Notes: generated by a model from the sequence alone, not told the origin. Shown: positions 50,001 to 61,443, counted from the first letter of the stretch. The stretch is DNA of 64,000 nucleotides from Callaeas wilsoni (GCA_013398955.1 VWPU01017660.1:124001-188000); one strand, 5' to 3'. Translations and numbers: made by a program.

Positions 50001-51589
50001 TTAAGTTTGGTCACTTGTGTGCTTTTGAAATCCATGCCCCAGCCAGGAGTGACTCATGTGGGGAACACACGAGGATCCAACACGCACAGGGACCCACACA
50101 ACACAGCTGAGAGAAGTGTGAAACTTCTGAGTGAGGAAAATTCCTCCTTCAGGACACCCTGAAATATGTCACGCATGGCACGGGCACTGTTACATGCCAC
50201 ATCATTTCTCCTTGCACCGTAGCCAGGGTGGCAAAACATACCCTCCAAAGCCAACACGGGCTTTTTGGACAATGCCCAGAATCCGTGTGCTGGGCTGACT
50301 CCAGCAAAGCAAGGCAGGCAGGACCACATCACAGCCAGAGTTTGGATTGCCACAGGAGTGGATAAGCTTGGAGCCAGCCTGGGCAAGCTGGAGTGAAAGC
50401 ATTGATCCAACCCTGCCAATACAGGCACCGTGAGCCCTGCTGGATTTCCTCTGCCTGCTGGATTAGACTGTATAGGGAAAAAGAGCCAGAATGGGAGCAG
50501 GGAGAAGACAATGAGGAGGAAATCACGCCCCATAATTTTAAGCCTCTTAAAGGTAGGGATTCAGTCCAAACTAATTGTTTAAGTTCACTTTATATTCAAT
50601 GAGCAAGAAAGTCCTTGCCAGAATGGAATTTCTCTCATCTTAAATTAGGTGGGATATGTGTTCCTCCTTGCTGTTCTCCATTAACAAGAAGGGAAACTTA
50701 GACAATTAATTTAGTCTGGATACTTTGTTTAAGAAAACTAAAATTAGGTGAGATGAATCCTAACCTAAATGTCCTATCCAGGTGAGCTAGGCTCATGCCT
50801 GACAAAGTCCAGCTTCAGTCCCTCATGCCCTGACACAGCATCTGCTGTTTCCACCACCTTTTCTCCCATTGATCACCACTCAGCCCCTGGAGAAATCCAG
50901 GCAGCTCCTGCCACCACGATGCCACAAAGTGGCAAATTCTAACTTGCACAAATAAAGGCAGGAATTTGGGGAACACATTGAGGAGAGGTGATTGGCATCA
51001 CACTTAGTTCAAACTTCTTGTGCCAGTCACATGGGGGGACAACTTCTCTGGAAACTGCCTATTTGTCGTATTTCTAAGTTGGATGAATTAGTGGGCCCTG
51101 GATTTCTCCCAGAGCAGCTAAGCTCTCTTCCAGCTTCCTTTCAGTAATAGCCACAAGAGCTGGAGCCCATGAACTCTTTCTGTCCTTCACCTCCCTTTTC
51201 TCTCTGCTCCCCAGCACACAGAGCCGCACGCTGAGCCGAGCTCAGCCATTCCGGGATGGAAAACGAAGGCAGCTGCCAACACACAGGGCTGCCGTCAGTC
51301 CCCGAGTGCAAAGGAGGTGCAATCCACCTCCTCCGTGCCAGGTTACACCAACTCCACGATCCATGACATCCCTGGCCTCGCTCAACAGCTCCAAGCAAAC
51401 TGCACAGGCTTGAGCTGATACAATTAGTCCGCCTCAGCCCTGGAAAAGGAGAACCCATGAAAAGCTACACTGAATCCTGCCTCTTCCAATCCTCACAGCT
51501 TCCTTCTTTTCCTCCTTCCTTCATTTTTATTTCTGTAATTATTTCGCCCCTTTCTTTTTTTCCCCTTCTTCCCCCATTAACAGGGGAAA
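47051..51589. other. No recognisable gene or repeat
   Basis: About 4.5 kb. A 12-base poly-A lies near 47404-47415. The words gtgggccaaattcagg at 47614 resemble the end of an old amniote repeat but are too short to call. Frames of 164 codons (48552-49046, minus) and 159 codons (50054-50533, minus) have no recognised domain. Confidence 0.42.
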
Positions 51590-51960
51590 AAACCCAAGAG
51601 AGAAAACACAGGCAGCCAAAAGCTCATTAACATACTTGACCTTTCTGAAGAAAATTAATTCCAAATTCGCACATACCGGCTGTGTTGCTTGGTTTTGTCA
51701 AAACGGTGGCATCATTAGAGAGGAGACGAGATGGCTCAAGGGGACGGGGTGTCTGCCACCTCAATGGAACTTGCGCCGAGTTACTGAGTGCTGGCACAAA
51801 TAAAGCAATGACATGGGCCATTCTGTCAGCTTTTCACATGAAATTAATCTTCGTTTCGTTGGCTGTGTAAATTTTTATCACCATGGAGTGGGGGGTGATG
51901 AATATACCAAAGCATCCTGACAGCTATGGCCTGAAAACTCGAGATTGTCTCAGCATCTTA
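51590..51960. promoter_or_regulatory. Candidate conserved non-coding block
   Basis: About 370 bases containing agctcattaacatacttgacc, gaaaattaattcc, cacaaataaagcaatgac, tgaaattaatctt and gtaaatttttatcacc, with CpGs retained in an AT-rich context (aaacggtggcatc, ttgcgccgag, ttcgtttcg). Retained CpGs plus homeobox-like TAAT/ATTAA words suggest constraint. It is the strongest of the texture-based calls here, but remains inference. Confidence 0.3.
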
Positions 51961-52004
51961 ACCGCAGTGGTGCTGGAACAATCCCCCTTCCCCGGCGCTG
52001 TCTC

Positions 52005-52024
52005 CGTGCGTGTGCGCGCGCGTG
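52005..52024 (+). other. Alternating purine-pyrimidine tract, Z-DNA-prone
   Basis: Twenty bases alternate strictly as CGTGCGTGTGCGCGCGCGTG, rich in CG and TG steps, the classic sequence for a B-to-Z transition. It adjoins the candidate regulatory block. Confidence 0.8.
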
Positions 52025-53092
52025 AGCGTGCGCTCCTGTCGGGACGTGTGAGCCATTCCCTGACACTCTCTCTCCACTCCAATGTGCTGTGGCCTGGGAA
52101 ATGCTTGAGGTTTGGATTTCCTGGCTTGAGGGCAATGGCAAACAAATTACTGCTTCTCTCTCTCTCATTCTCCGAGTCCCAGTCCAAAAGCCAGTTTGGG
52201 TCCCGGCATGCTTTGCCGGGGCTGGCAGGATTTCCTAACTGATGAGCTAAAGGAGAAGCTCTGCCTTCTCCCATGGCTCTGGAGCTTGTTGTTGCTGCTG
52301 TTTTTAAGGTGTATGTCACATTGCAGCCCAGGTAAGGACATGACATTGTTTGCAGCCAGCAGGGATGTGAGAATAACACACCTCAGCAGTGCCGCACGCA
52401 CCTTGCTGCCCCAGACAGCTCCGACACGAACACGAGGTTCGCCAACAGCTGCACGCACACAGACGTGTGAGCAGCCTCAGCTCTCCCAGATTTTCCCCCT
52501 GCCAACAGCAGCATAACCCATCCTCACCCTACACCAAGTCCACGGCACAAACAGCAACCCAGGAACCTGCAGACGTCCCCAGGGTCACGGTTTATTCTGT
52601 GCTCTGTATCTGAGAGAGACGAGAGGCTTAACATTTAAGTTCCTATAGAGCAGCAACACAAATTTCCTATGGATGCTTGTCTCCAAAGCAGTCTGGCTTC
52701 TGCTGGCCAGACCCAAACCCACAGGGGCTGGCTGAGAGGAGTGACCAGGCCTCTGGCCATTGTCTCTCATGTGGCACTTGCTAGTCAAGGGCATCGACTG
52801 CTCTTTTCAGAGCAGCAGAGAGCTCAGCCAAACCCAGTCACCCCCCTGCACTCAAACTGTCACTCAGAGGCAACGTGCTCAGTGGGAATTGTGTTGCTTA
52901 CACTTTTGGCTTCAGCAGGAAAATCTGGATTTGCCCCCTGAAAGTAAAGCATGCGTCACTTCCCAAATTAGCCAGTGCTCATTCCAAAATGCATTCATGT
53001 GACAGTTGGGACAAACTGGACAATGGCAGAGGCATATCCTGACACAGGCGCACACAGCCTGCAACCCTATCCATGAACATGGATAGTATTTC
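52025..53092. other. No recognisable gene or repeat
   Basis: Mixed DNA with some CpGs near 52380-52460. Frames up to 106 codons have no recognised domain. Confidence 0.42.
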
Positions 53093-53451
53093 CAGCCGGG
53101 AGAACAGAAGGCTCTGGGAAGACCTTATAGCTCCTTCCAGTACCAAAAGGGGCTCCAAGAGAGCTGGAGAGGGACTTGGGACAATGGATGGAGGGACAGC
53201 ACAAGGGGGATTGGCTTCCCACTGCCAGAGGGCAGGATTAGATGGGATATTGGGAAGGAATTGTTCCCTGTGAGGGTGGGGAGGCCCTGGCATAGAGAAG
53301 TTGTGGCTGCCCCATCCCTGGAAGTGTCCAAGGCTAGGCTGAATGAGGCTTGGAGCACCCTGGGATAGTGGAAGGTGTCCCTGCCCATGGCAGGGGGTGG
53401 AACCGGATGGGCTTTAAGGTCCCTTCCAACCAAAACCATTCCATGATTCTG
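53093..53451 (+). repeat. CR1 LINE 3' portion with intact terminus
   Basis: The copy can be followed without large gaps from ggagaacagaaggctctggg through gagagggacttgggacaatgg, ggcttcccactgccagagggcagg, gatgggatattgggaaggaattg, ggaagtgtccaagg, catggcagggggtggaacc to ccattccatgattct. It is the best preserved CR1 here. The 5' body was lost by truncation, as is normal for LINEs. Opposite-strand frames of 104 codons are repeat-derived. Confidence 0.95.
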
Positions 53452-54039
53452 AAAAAATATACCTTTTCCCTTTGGTTCATGGCTTGCAAGGTAATAGGTG
53501 GGTAGGGGTCTCTACAGAGTCTGAAGTTCTTCCCCAAATTAAGTACTGCAAGATCTTAAACCTGTGATTTGGCGGTCATGGTTGTGACCAGTGTGGACAC
53601 TGGCCACTGGGAAAGGAGGAAATTTCAAATGGCAGAATCCCCCCAAATACAGGAAAGGTAAAATGTTCAGTGGATCTTCAAGGCCAAAAAAAGGAGCAAA
53701 GATAAAACACATGCAGGAAGTCTGGTAGTTTGTCTGATCCATCCTATTCTCCCAAACCTGTGTCAACTACTGTGATCTCCTGAAGAGAGTCATGGAACTA
53801 CTTGAGATCTCAGATCCATTAAATCTGAGCCCAGACTGGTAAGAAACAAAGCTCTGTGTTTAGTTTTCTTATTTACTATTTTGTTATCAGTTCAGTGCCA
53901 GCCGAGGGCACCTGACAGGCACCTGGCAGCAGTGAGAGCTCACAGCAAACTCACCTGTACCAGCAAGTCAAGGGACAGCATTGTCCCTCTGTGAGTCGTT
54001 AGACTCCAGCTGGTCCATACCCAGGTGTGAGCTCACAAG
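53452..54039. other. No recognisable gene or repeat
   Basis: Mixed DNA between two CR1 copies; nothing recognised. Confidence 0.42.
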
Positions 54040-54470
54040 CACAAGGAAAATGCTGATAAACCTGAACAAATCCAACAGGGAGCCACCAAAAGGATGGTCA
54101 GGGGCCTGGAGCACAGACCCATGGAGATGCCCTGAGGGAAGGGAGTTTGTCCATCCTGTTGAAGTTTTAGGGGCAGCTGTAGCAGCCTTCTTGATACCAT
54201 GGCAGGTATAGGGAGACACACCCAGGCTCTTTGCTCAGGTGTTGTGGCAGGGGAGTGAAGGACACATTAAAGTTCAAAAGAAAGGACAAACATTGAAGGA
54301 GTGAAGGTTCTGTCTAAACATAAGGAAAAAAAATGGGCTATCACATCTCTGGCTCAGGAGGTTTTAAACATCTGACTAGACACAGCCCTGAGCAACCTTT
54401 TCTGAACTCAGGGTGAGCCTGCCTGGGACAGCGGTTGGACTAAACCTCCAGAGGTCCCTTCAGGCTCCAT
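54040..54470 (+). repeat. CR1 LINE 3' portion, older subfamily
   Basis: Diverged but ordered CR1 sequence: caaatccaacagggagccacc, aaaaggatggtcaggggcctgg, a middle with many indels, then gttctgtctaaacataagg, ggtgagcctgcctgggacagc and ggttggactaaacctccagaggtccc. It differs from the copies at 53093 and 56150, so three subfamilies or ages sit within 3 kb. Confidence 0.8.
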
Positions 54471-56149
54471 TTACCCAACTCTCCCATCAACTTCTGCAAC
54501 ACCTTGGCAGGGTGTGCAAATGTACCTGTATCCATACATTCCAGGGGAGAAGGCCCAGGCATCCTGGCACACTGCTGCAGCCAGGTGCCAGAGCAGGTTG
54601 GCATCTGCAGGGAGCACGCAGGGAATTCCTGCCTCCACATTTGTGCAGGAGGACAACAAAGGGAAGGTATTTGTGCAACTGCGAGTGTTTGCACCCACAC
54701 ATCAGTGAAATGCTGCATAAGGGAACATGTCCCTGTGCACACACGGGATTCAGGAGCAGCAGGGTCCGTTTCCAGCTGCACGGAGTCCGCAGAAGAGATC
54801 CCAGAGGAAAGCTGCACAAACACGAGCATCCTTCTCCCTCTTGCCAGCCCTTTGTGGCTTGTTGAAGTAATGTAGTTTCTGAGGGGGTAAGTCTTATATC
54901 TTGAGACAAACCACATACCTCCAGGGTGTGCATCCAGCCTGGGAAAGAGTGGAAGTGAGACAAGAGAACAGTCCAAGTCTCTCTGAGGTGTCATTGTGCG
55001 CACACGGAATGCAATGACTCGGCCCCATCGGAAGCGATGGGGTGAGAAGAGAGAGCGAGCTTCCTTGAGAGGGCTTCAGAAATAGAAATAGGACAATCCA
55101 AACACGCTTCCACTTGAAGTCATTCCCCATGTACATTCCCAAAGCATCAGGGATCCTCTAATGTGATTGTAGTTGGAAAAGGTGTTCAAACCCACGCGTG
55201 CAGAGGAATGGGAGGTGCAGTGGTGAAGTCTGGTGTCAGAATGCACATGTAAAATAACATTAGGCATCAAGTGCTCTTAGCCTAAATATTCACCAAAAGA
55301 GGTTCTGGTTAATCTCTGATGCTTTAATAACCCTCTTGCCAATCTGGGTAGGAGCAGAGAAGCAGCACTCCCAAATTCCACAGAGATGAATCACTGTGTA
55401 AGCTGGGGGACCCTGGTCATGCTGGAGTGAAGGGGAATTGAAACAGCTTGTCAAGGAGCAGCAAGGCACACCGTGGGAGGAGGAATGGCAGCGTGTCCTG
55501 ACTGCAGCCTGCAACCTGAGAGGGAAAAAATCCCATCCAAAACCTTCAGCTCCAGACACCGTTTGTCAGAGGAATTTGAATTTCTGCCTTGACTGAGGCT
55601 GCTCCCAAGTGAGGAGCTTTGCCAGGTGCTCTGGGGGCCCAGCTGAAGTTCACCTGCTGGAGCTCTGGGAGCTGTATACCCAGCTCATTCTATCCCACAG
55701 GACCGGTGAGGAGGAATTCGTAAGCAGGTGATCAGAATAAATGATTTACCAGGGCACTAAAAGATCAAGGCAGCTGCTTCTAAAAGATCTCAGAGCATCT
55801 AAAGCCTAACGTTACAGTGCTTTTGGGTCTGCCCCCAGGCTGTCAGCCTGGCTCCAGCTTCTTGGAATAATTGCCTCACTCCTCATTAGCCAAAAAGTAG
55901 AAAACCTATTCCAAAAGCTCCTTGCGCACTCCCCCAAGGACACAGGCATATGATAAGTATCTCCTTCTCCAGAATACAGAGCCATAAGAAGTATAAAGTT
56001 TCTGATTCATATTTTAAAGGCGATTCCCTTTTGTGGTTCCAGTAGTATGAAAAGAATAAGAAAAAGAAAGGCTTTGAAAAATGCCTTCTCAGTATCAACT
56101 CCAAGTGTCACTCCAGGTTTCACTGTAATTCATTAGAAGGTCATAAATC
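54471..56149. other. No recognisable gene or repeat
   Basis: About 1.7 kb. Frames of 187 and 158 codons (minus) and 150 and 123 codons (plus) overlap at 54413-55003 with no recognised domain; this many open frames on both strands indicates composition rather than coding. Confidence 0.42.
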
Positions 56150-56544
56150 CCAGACCATGGAGGAGCAGCTGAGGGAGCTGGGAAAGGGGCGTAGGCTGGA
56201 GAAAAGGAGGTTCAGGGGAACCTTGTGGCGGTGCACAACTCCCTGACAGGAGGGGACAGCCAGGGGGGTCAGGGTCTGCTCCCAGGGAACAGGGACAGGA
56301 GGAGAGGCAACGGCCTCAAGTTGTTCCAGAGGAGGTTCAGGTTGGATATCGAGAAAAATTTCTTCCTTGAAAGGGTTGTCAAAGACTGAGCAGGCTGATC
56401 AGGACAGTGGTGGGATCACCATCCCTGGAAGTGTTCAAAAAACACATGGATGTGGCACCTGGGGACACAGGTTAGCGGTGGGCCTGCAGTGGTTGGACTC
56501 AATGATCTCAGAGGGCTTTTCCAGGCTGGATGATTCTATGATTC
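56150..56544 (+). repeat. CR1 LINE 3' portion
   Basis: Classic CR1 order: ggaggagcagctgagggagctgg, ggagaaaaggaggttcagggg, acaactccctgacaggagg, ggcctcaagttgttccagagg, aggttggatatcgagaaaaatttcttcc, tcaccatccctggaag, ggttggactcaatgatctcag and gattctatgatt. About 395 bases with moderate divergence. Confidence 0.95.
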
Positions 56545-57034
56545 AACCCATGGCTGTGTCTTTGGTAGTGCAGCTGTAACACCAAAACCCTCCTGTTTCC
56601 CCTAAAGAAGGTGAACCTTTGGGCTGTGGGACTGTAACCATGGCTGTGCCACCACATCAACAGCTGTGTGGTTTGACTCTCCTTCACCTCTGTGAACACT
56701 TTCCAACACTGCAAGAAGCCCCACCAAGCTGGAAATGGGATGCTCCTGAGAATGTTGTGAGCAAAGGGGAACAAACTCGCTATGTCAGGATTTGAAGTGC
56801 CACTTCTAAAATTGAAGCCATTTACGGTCGGGGTGGAAATGGCTGTTTCTGATCCCAGAAAGGTGGGATCTCACTCCTAAATCCATGTGGGCAGTCACTA
56901 GAGGGGGCCAGAAAACCGCCTCGGAACAACAGGGGCTGCAAAACCAATGTTGAGGCCAAGGACTTGACATTTACTCTCTGAGTAGCCCAGCGAGAGGAGT
57001 AAGACAGGCCCCAGAGCCCCTGCTTACAACGGGT

Positions 57035-57125
57035 GCCATTTACTCCGGGTGTAGTTCCACTGAAATGAATGGATATCTTCAAGAGGAAGAGTTACCAGTC
57101 CCGTGAGTAAATGTGACACAATTTG
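57035..57125 (+). repeat. Possible ancient amniote repeat remnant
   Basis: The words tttactccgggtgtagttccactgaaatgaatgg and cacaatttgg resemble the 'gtaactccactgaagtcaatgg ... gaatttggcc' pattern of an old interspersed repeat common in turtles, crocodilians and birds. A related-looking remnant is at 62520-62572. The family assignment is uncertain. Confidence 0.35.
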
Positions 57126-57872
57126 GTCTTTAAATAGCACTACCCTTTTGATGACCTTCCACAACCATAAAATTAAGCCTAGAAAGACCTCAAGGGCAAA
57201 AAATCAAACTGAATTTGTCAAAATGTGTCAGAAAGAACGCAGAGTGTAGCCAACCTAAGTTGGAAATGTTTCCACACAGGAGAAAGTTGGAGGTCATGGA
57301 GGAAACAGAAGGATGACAGAAGCCATTTGAAGGCCATGGTGATGTGGGATTTCTGCTATGCAGGCTTCTCACTGCTCCCTCAGCCTCCAAGAAATGGCTT
57401 GGGTTTCAGGAGCACTGAAAAGCTCCAGCCTGGCACGGGGGCTTGGCACACCCAGAGCACGGCAGGTCAAAGCACACAAAGGTGGGGGAGTTAACAAGTG
57501 CCCCAGTGAAGAGTGGCCGTGCCAGGAAAGGGATGAGCTTTCAGAAAGCCACATTAGTGCTGATGGGAAGTGGCCCGTAGCCGCACGGCAGGATCCTGCC
57601 AGTATCCAATTACAGAGAGAGCATCTCCCTATTAACTCCGCTGGGCACCACCTCGGCAGCGCTGGCACTGCCTCCTCCTGCCCCCGCTCAGGGGATCAGC
57701 ACTGAACTCCTGCTTTGTGATTCCTGAGTGCACAGCCATGGGCTCTGCTCAAGGAGGATGACCCTGCTTGAAACCAGCTCTCCTGGCAAGATGATGCCAA
57801 ACCAGCAATTCCCTCAGATCATTTTCTTTTCTGACCAATAGACTCCGAAGCAAATAGGATCATACAACAGAA
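57126..57872. other. No recognisable gene or repeat
   Basis: Mixed DNA; frames up to 115 codons without a recognised domain. Confidence 0.42.
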
Positions 57873-58032
57873 GAGAATCACAGAATATCCTGAGTGGGAA
57901 GGGATCCACAGGGATCACCCAGTCCAACCGCTGGCCCTGCACAGACACCCCAAGGATCCCACCCTGGGCCCCAGGGCATTGCCCGTATGCTCCTGGAGCT
58001 CTGGCAGCCTTGGGGCTGTACCTGGCGAGCCC
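57873..58032 (-). repeat. CR1 3' fragment, 'cctgagtgggaagggat' subfamily
   Basis: Read on the plus strand: agaatcacagaatatcctgagtggg, aagggatccacagggatcaccc, agtccaaccgctggccctgcacag, tgctcctggagctctggcagcc and ttggggctgtacc. It is the reverse complement of the element type at 15945-16330 and retains the 3' terminus. Confidence 0.92.
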
Positions 58033-59934
58033 CAGGCCCCTGACTGATCACACACAGATGTCATCAGGATCACCGCAGGGAAGCTGGGACTTTCTGGCTA
58101 CATTCAAGTCCATGAGGGCTTTTGCCATCAACTTTTCCCACCCTTTTGTCCAGGGACATTCCTGGAGAACTTCTAAGGGCTTTCTGAAAGGTGACCAAGA
58201 AAGTCAAGTCTCCTACGAGGAAACACAAGTTTCCTTTATGAGAGACTCCATGGACAATGTTTAGAAATCCACAAGATGAAAATTGCTCTGTATTTACAGA
58301 GAGCTCTGGAATTGCTGCTCTGAAGGCCTGTCTTGTGCTAGGCAGGAAAAGGCTCTGTTCTCTCCTGCTGGGCAGCCCTGGGGTCCAGCCCTTCCTTTGC
58401 ATCTTACCCTCACTGCAAGGCTGTGCCATAAAAAAGTCCGATCTGGTATGAAAAGCTGTCAGTGATGAGAAAGGTAAGATTTGCTTTTCAATTCTTTTCT
58501 CCTCAACTGTCATTAAAAATGATTCACGATAAAACCAAAGTCTACACAACTACATGATTAGAACTGAGACCTACCATAAATTAAAAGGCTTTTCTTTCTG
58601 TTCTTCCCTGGCTGGGCTGTATCAGGTTACCAGAACAGAATAAATGCAGGAATCCAGAGACAGCCCAGCCTGGTGACCAAAACTCAACTGCTACTAAAGG
58701 TAAGTGATATCTCAAGAAACACATGTTGGTTCTGTGGCTTAAAACAATGAATCCTTGTAGAAAATCATAAAGTTTGAGGTAAAAAAAAAATAGTTACATT
58801 GTAAAATGACATTTCCCATAAGCAACAGACTGTCAGGGCACTGATACCACGTGGCGGGGTACTTCTCTAGGGCTGCTCAGCTGAGGAAATGAGGAAAAAA
58901 GAGCTGAGCACTGCAAGCATTCCCAGGGTGTTGAAAGAAGATGGACAGAGAAGGCTTTTACTTATTTTTTTCCCATGGAGGAAAATGAATGAATATAGAA
59001 AGTGGGGAGGGATAAAGGACAAAGGAGAGGAGAGGAGAGAAATTTAAAAATGTCTTGCCTTTTTCTTAAAATCAGAAAACAGAGAGGTTTTAGTTAAAGC
59101 TTTGATGTTACTTTTTTGGGGGAGAAAAAAGAGAAAAAGAAGAAAGAAATCCAGAAAATCTGGGGCTTGAATGGAAACCTAAGATATGGAAAGCAAAACC
59201 GTCTCCTAAATATCCCTTCCCTAAGAAACAATAAATAATAATTATGTTATAATAAGGTTCTATCATGATACTACATCCCAGCCCTATGTTTATTCCAATG
59301 CCAACTGCATATCCACAACCATCAGGCATTAAATAAATGCATTTTGTCAAAAAGAAGGAACTCCATGTACTATCATGGAACATTATGCCCCACCACCACT
59401 AAAATCCAGGACCCTACCAGGCCTTTTAAGGAGAGAGGTACAAGGTCACAAGGCAAGAAGAATCGAGACAATGCAGATACATCTCCTCTTTCTGTTCCGT
59501 ACACTAAAACCAAACACAAATCTTAATTGTAGGAAGTTCTGAACCATTTGGTTCAAGTGTCCTCAGTCCTTTTTTTTTCTACCTGAACTGGAAAAGGAAA
59601 AAAAAAAAACCAAACAAAAAAGCCTAAACAAAGTAAAACTGTGCAGGAAAGATAGTTTTGCTTTCCATCTCTACAGAGTAGTTGGGAGTTTTTCCTAAAA
59701 ATCCTTCTGCATGAAATCAATGCCACAAGTCCGTCAAGGCTGGCGAAGTCAAGATCCTCATCCCAGTTTTCCAGAGACTACATGTGATTGCTACTGGATA
59801 GTAGCAATTAATGGATTTTTCCCCCCTGAGGGCGTGTCTGGACTTTCCCCCAGGCTCCCCTCTCTGAGGCTGGGGCTCACTCCTGTTCCCCTGGGTGCTC
59901 GGGGCGTTCCTGGTTCCCTCTGTATCAGCCTCCC
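58033..59934. other. No recognisable gene; poly-A patches
   Basis: About 1.9 kb, AT-rich from 58740. Poly-A or poly-T patches occur near 58781, 59572 and 59599-59610. A minus frame of 91 codons at 59108-59383 has hydrophobic runs but comes from AT-rich DNA. Confidence 0.42.
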
Positions 59935-60200
59935 CATGGAACGGCTGTTGCCATAGAAACCGCTACAGTAACATCACCATTTCCACCAAGATGCTTCAGC
60001 AATTTACTCGGGTGATTAAACTGCAGCCATTTATTGCACAGAATAAATAACAGGGCAATGGTGAATAATGGGGCTACGACTCCATCGATGGGGCCCGGTG
60101 ACATCATAAACCACAAGAACCAAGCTCGAGTCATCACAGCTCCCAAGATGGAATTATAAGCTCCATCGTTCAAACTGTGCTCTTTAAAGACATTTGAGCT
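59935..60200. promoter_or_regulatory. Candidate conserved non-coding block with X-box
   Basis: The block opens with the RFX-type X-box and continues with gggtgattaaactgcagcc, tttattgcacagaataaataac, ggtgaataatgg, cgactccatcgatggggc and ggtgacatcataaacc (CRE-like TGACATCA). Several CpGs are retained. It ends 90 bases before the minisatellite. Function is inference. Confidence 0.3.
59947..59960 (+). promoter_or_regulatory. RFX X-box-like site
   Basis: GTTGCCATAGAAAC matches the RFX dimer site (GTTGCCATGGAAAC/GTTGCCATGGCAAC) at 13 of 14 positions against the first form. RFX proteins bind such sites in promoters and enhancers of cilia and neural genes. No gene start is evident beside it. Confidence 0.5.
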
Positions 60201-60292
60201 AACTTATGGAGCCAAGAAAACGAAAGGGAGAGAGGCAGAGACAGACCACGAGGCTCTCAGGCCAACCACGGACTGTCCTGGCTAAGAGTGGG

Positions 60293-61152
60293 GCACAGAC
60301 AGACTGCCAGGTACAGACAGACTGCCAGGTATGGGCACAGCCAGGGACACATGGAGAGTGGGGACAGACAGACTGCCAGGCATGGGCACAGCCAGGGACA
60401 CATGGAGAGTGGGGACAGACAGACTGCCAGGCATGGGCACAGCCAGGTACAGACAGACTGCCAGGCACAGACAGACTGCCAGGTACAGACAGACTGCCAG
60501 GCACAGACAGACTGCCAGGTACAGACAGACTGCCAGGCACGGGCACAGCCAGGCACAGACAGACTGCCAGGCATGGGCACAGACAGGCACAGACAGACTG
60601 CCAGGCACGGGCACAGCCAGGCACAGACAGACTGCCAGGCACGGGCACAGACAGGCACAGACAGACTGCCAGGTACAGACAGACTGCCAGGCACGGGCAC
60701 AGCCAGGTACAGACAGACTGCCAGGCACGGGCACAGCCAGGTACAGACAGACTGCCAGGCACGGGCACAGCCAGGTACAGACAGACTGCCAGGCACGGGC
60801 ACAGCCAGGTACAGAAAGACTTTCAGGCACAGACAGACTGCCAGGCACGGGCACCGACAGGCACACACCAAGAGTAAGGACAGACAGACTGCCAGGCACG
60901 GGCACAGCCAGGTATGGGCACAGCCAGGCACTGACACAGCCAGGTACACACCAAGAGTGGGGACAGACAGACGGCCAGGCACGGGCACAGCCAGGCACTG
61001 ACACAGCCAGGTACACCCCAAGAGTGGGGACAGACAGACTGCCAGGCACGGGCACAGACAGGCACACACCAAGAGTAAGGACAGACAGACTGCCAGGCAC
61101 GGGCACAGACAGGCACAGCCACACTGCCAGGCACTGGCACTGCCAGGTACCT
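60293..61152 (+). repeat. GC-rich minisatellite of 16- and 18-bp units
   Basis: About 860 bases are built from an 18-bp unit acagacagactgccaggY and a 16-bp unit aYgggcacagccaggY sharing the core gccaggYac, often alternating as a 34-bp composite. About two dozen copies of the 18-bp unit are present. A ~51-bp higher-order unit with acatggagagtgggg is repeated near the left end, and caagagtggggacag/caagagtaaggacag spacers recur in the right half. The core contains no stop codons, so frames of 189-369 codons run through on both strands, giving QTDRLPG- or CLAVCLSVPG-type peptides. These are products of the repeat, not genes. Confidence 0.96.
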
Positions 61153-61389
61153 GTCTGGCTGCGGGATGCTGTTCAGGATCGATGCTGCCGTGGGATATCA
61201 GCCAGCCGGGCTCAGAAGCTCCTGCCTGCACAGAGGGAGCTGTGCTCCCAACCACGAGCCCTGGCAGCACTGCCACTGCAAACTGTGCAGGGCAGACTAA
61301 ACAGGCGTGAAGTACAGGCTTAATTTTCCCTGCTAGCTCCTTTTTGTTCTCGTGGAGTGTGGTCACCTCTCCCCTGAGCTCTGAGCAGG
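61153..61389. other. No recognisable gene
   Basis: Short non-repetitive spacer between the minisatellite and the 18-bp triplicate. Nothing recognised. Confidence 0.4.
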
Positions 61390-61443
61390 CTCAGGTTTAG
61401 GAGCAGTCTCAGGTTTAGGAGCAGTCTCAGGTTTAGGAGCAGT
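61390..61443 (-). repeat. 18-bp tandem triplicate
   Basis: Three perfect adjacent copies of ctcaggtttaggagcagt (61390, 61408 and 61426). The unit is a multiple of three and reads on the minus strand as repeated PKPETA inside an open frame of 93 codons (61363-61644). A coding exon with a peptide repeat would look like this, but so would a small minisatellite; nothing else in that frame is recognised. Confidence 0.95.

Noticed and set aside
59108..59383. Hydrophobic 91-codon minus frame with a YYNIIII run, superficially like a transporter membrane segment
   Set aside because: The DNA is AT-rich, so Ile/Tyr/Phe-rich frames are expected. Spacing and flanking residues do not fit a transporter family, and no splice sites frame it convincingly.
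60257..61366. 369-codon open frame on the minus strand (with 330, 280, 237 and 223 codons in other frames) suggesting a large repetitive protein
   Set aside because: The frames exist because the minisatellite core lacks stop codons on either strand. They shift meaning with array length and show no unique domain.
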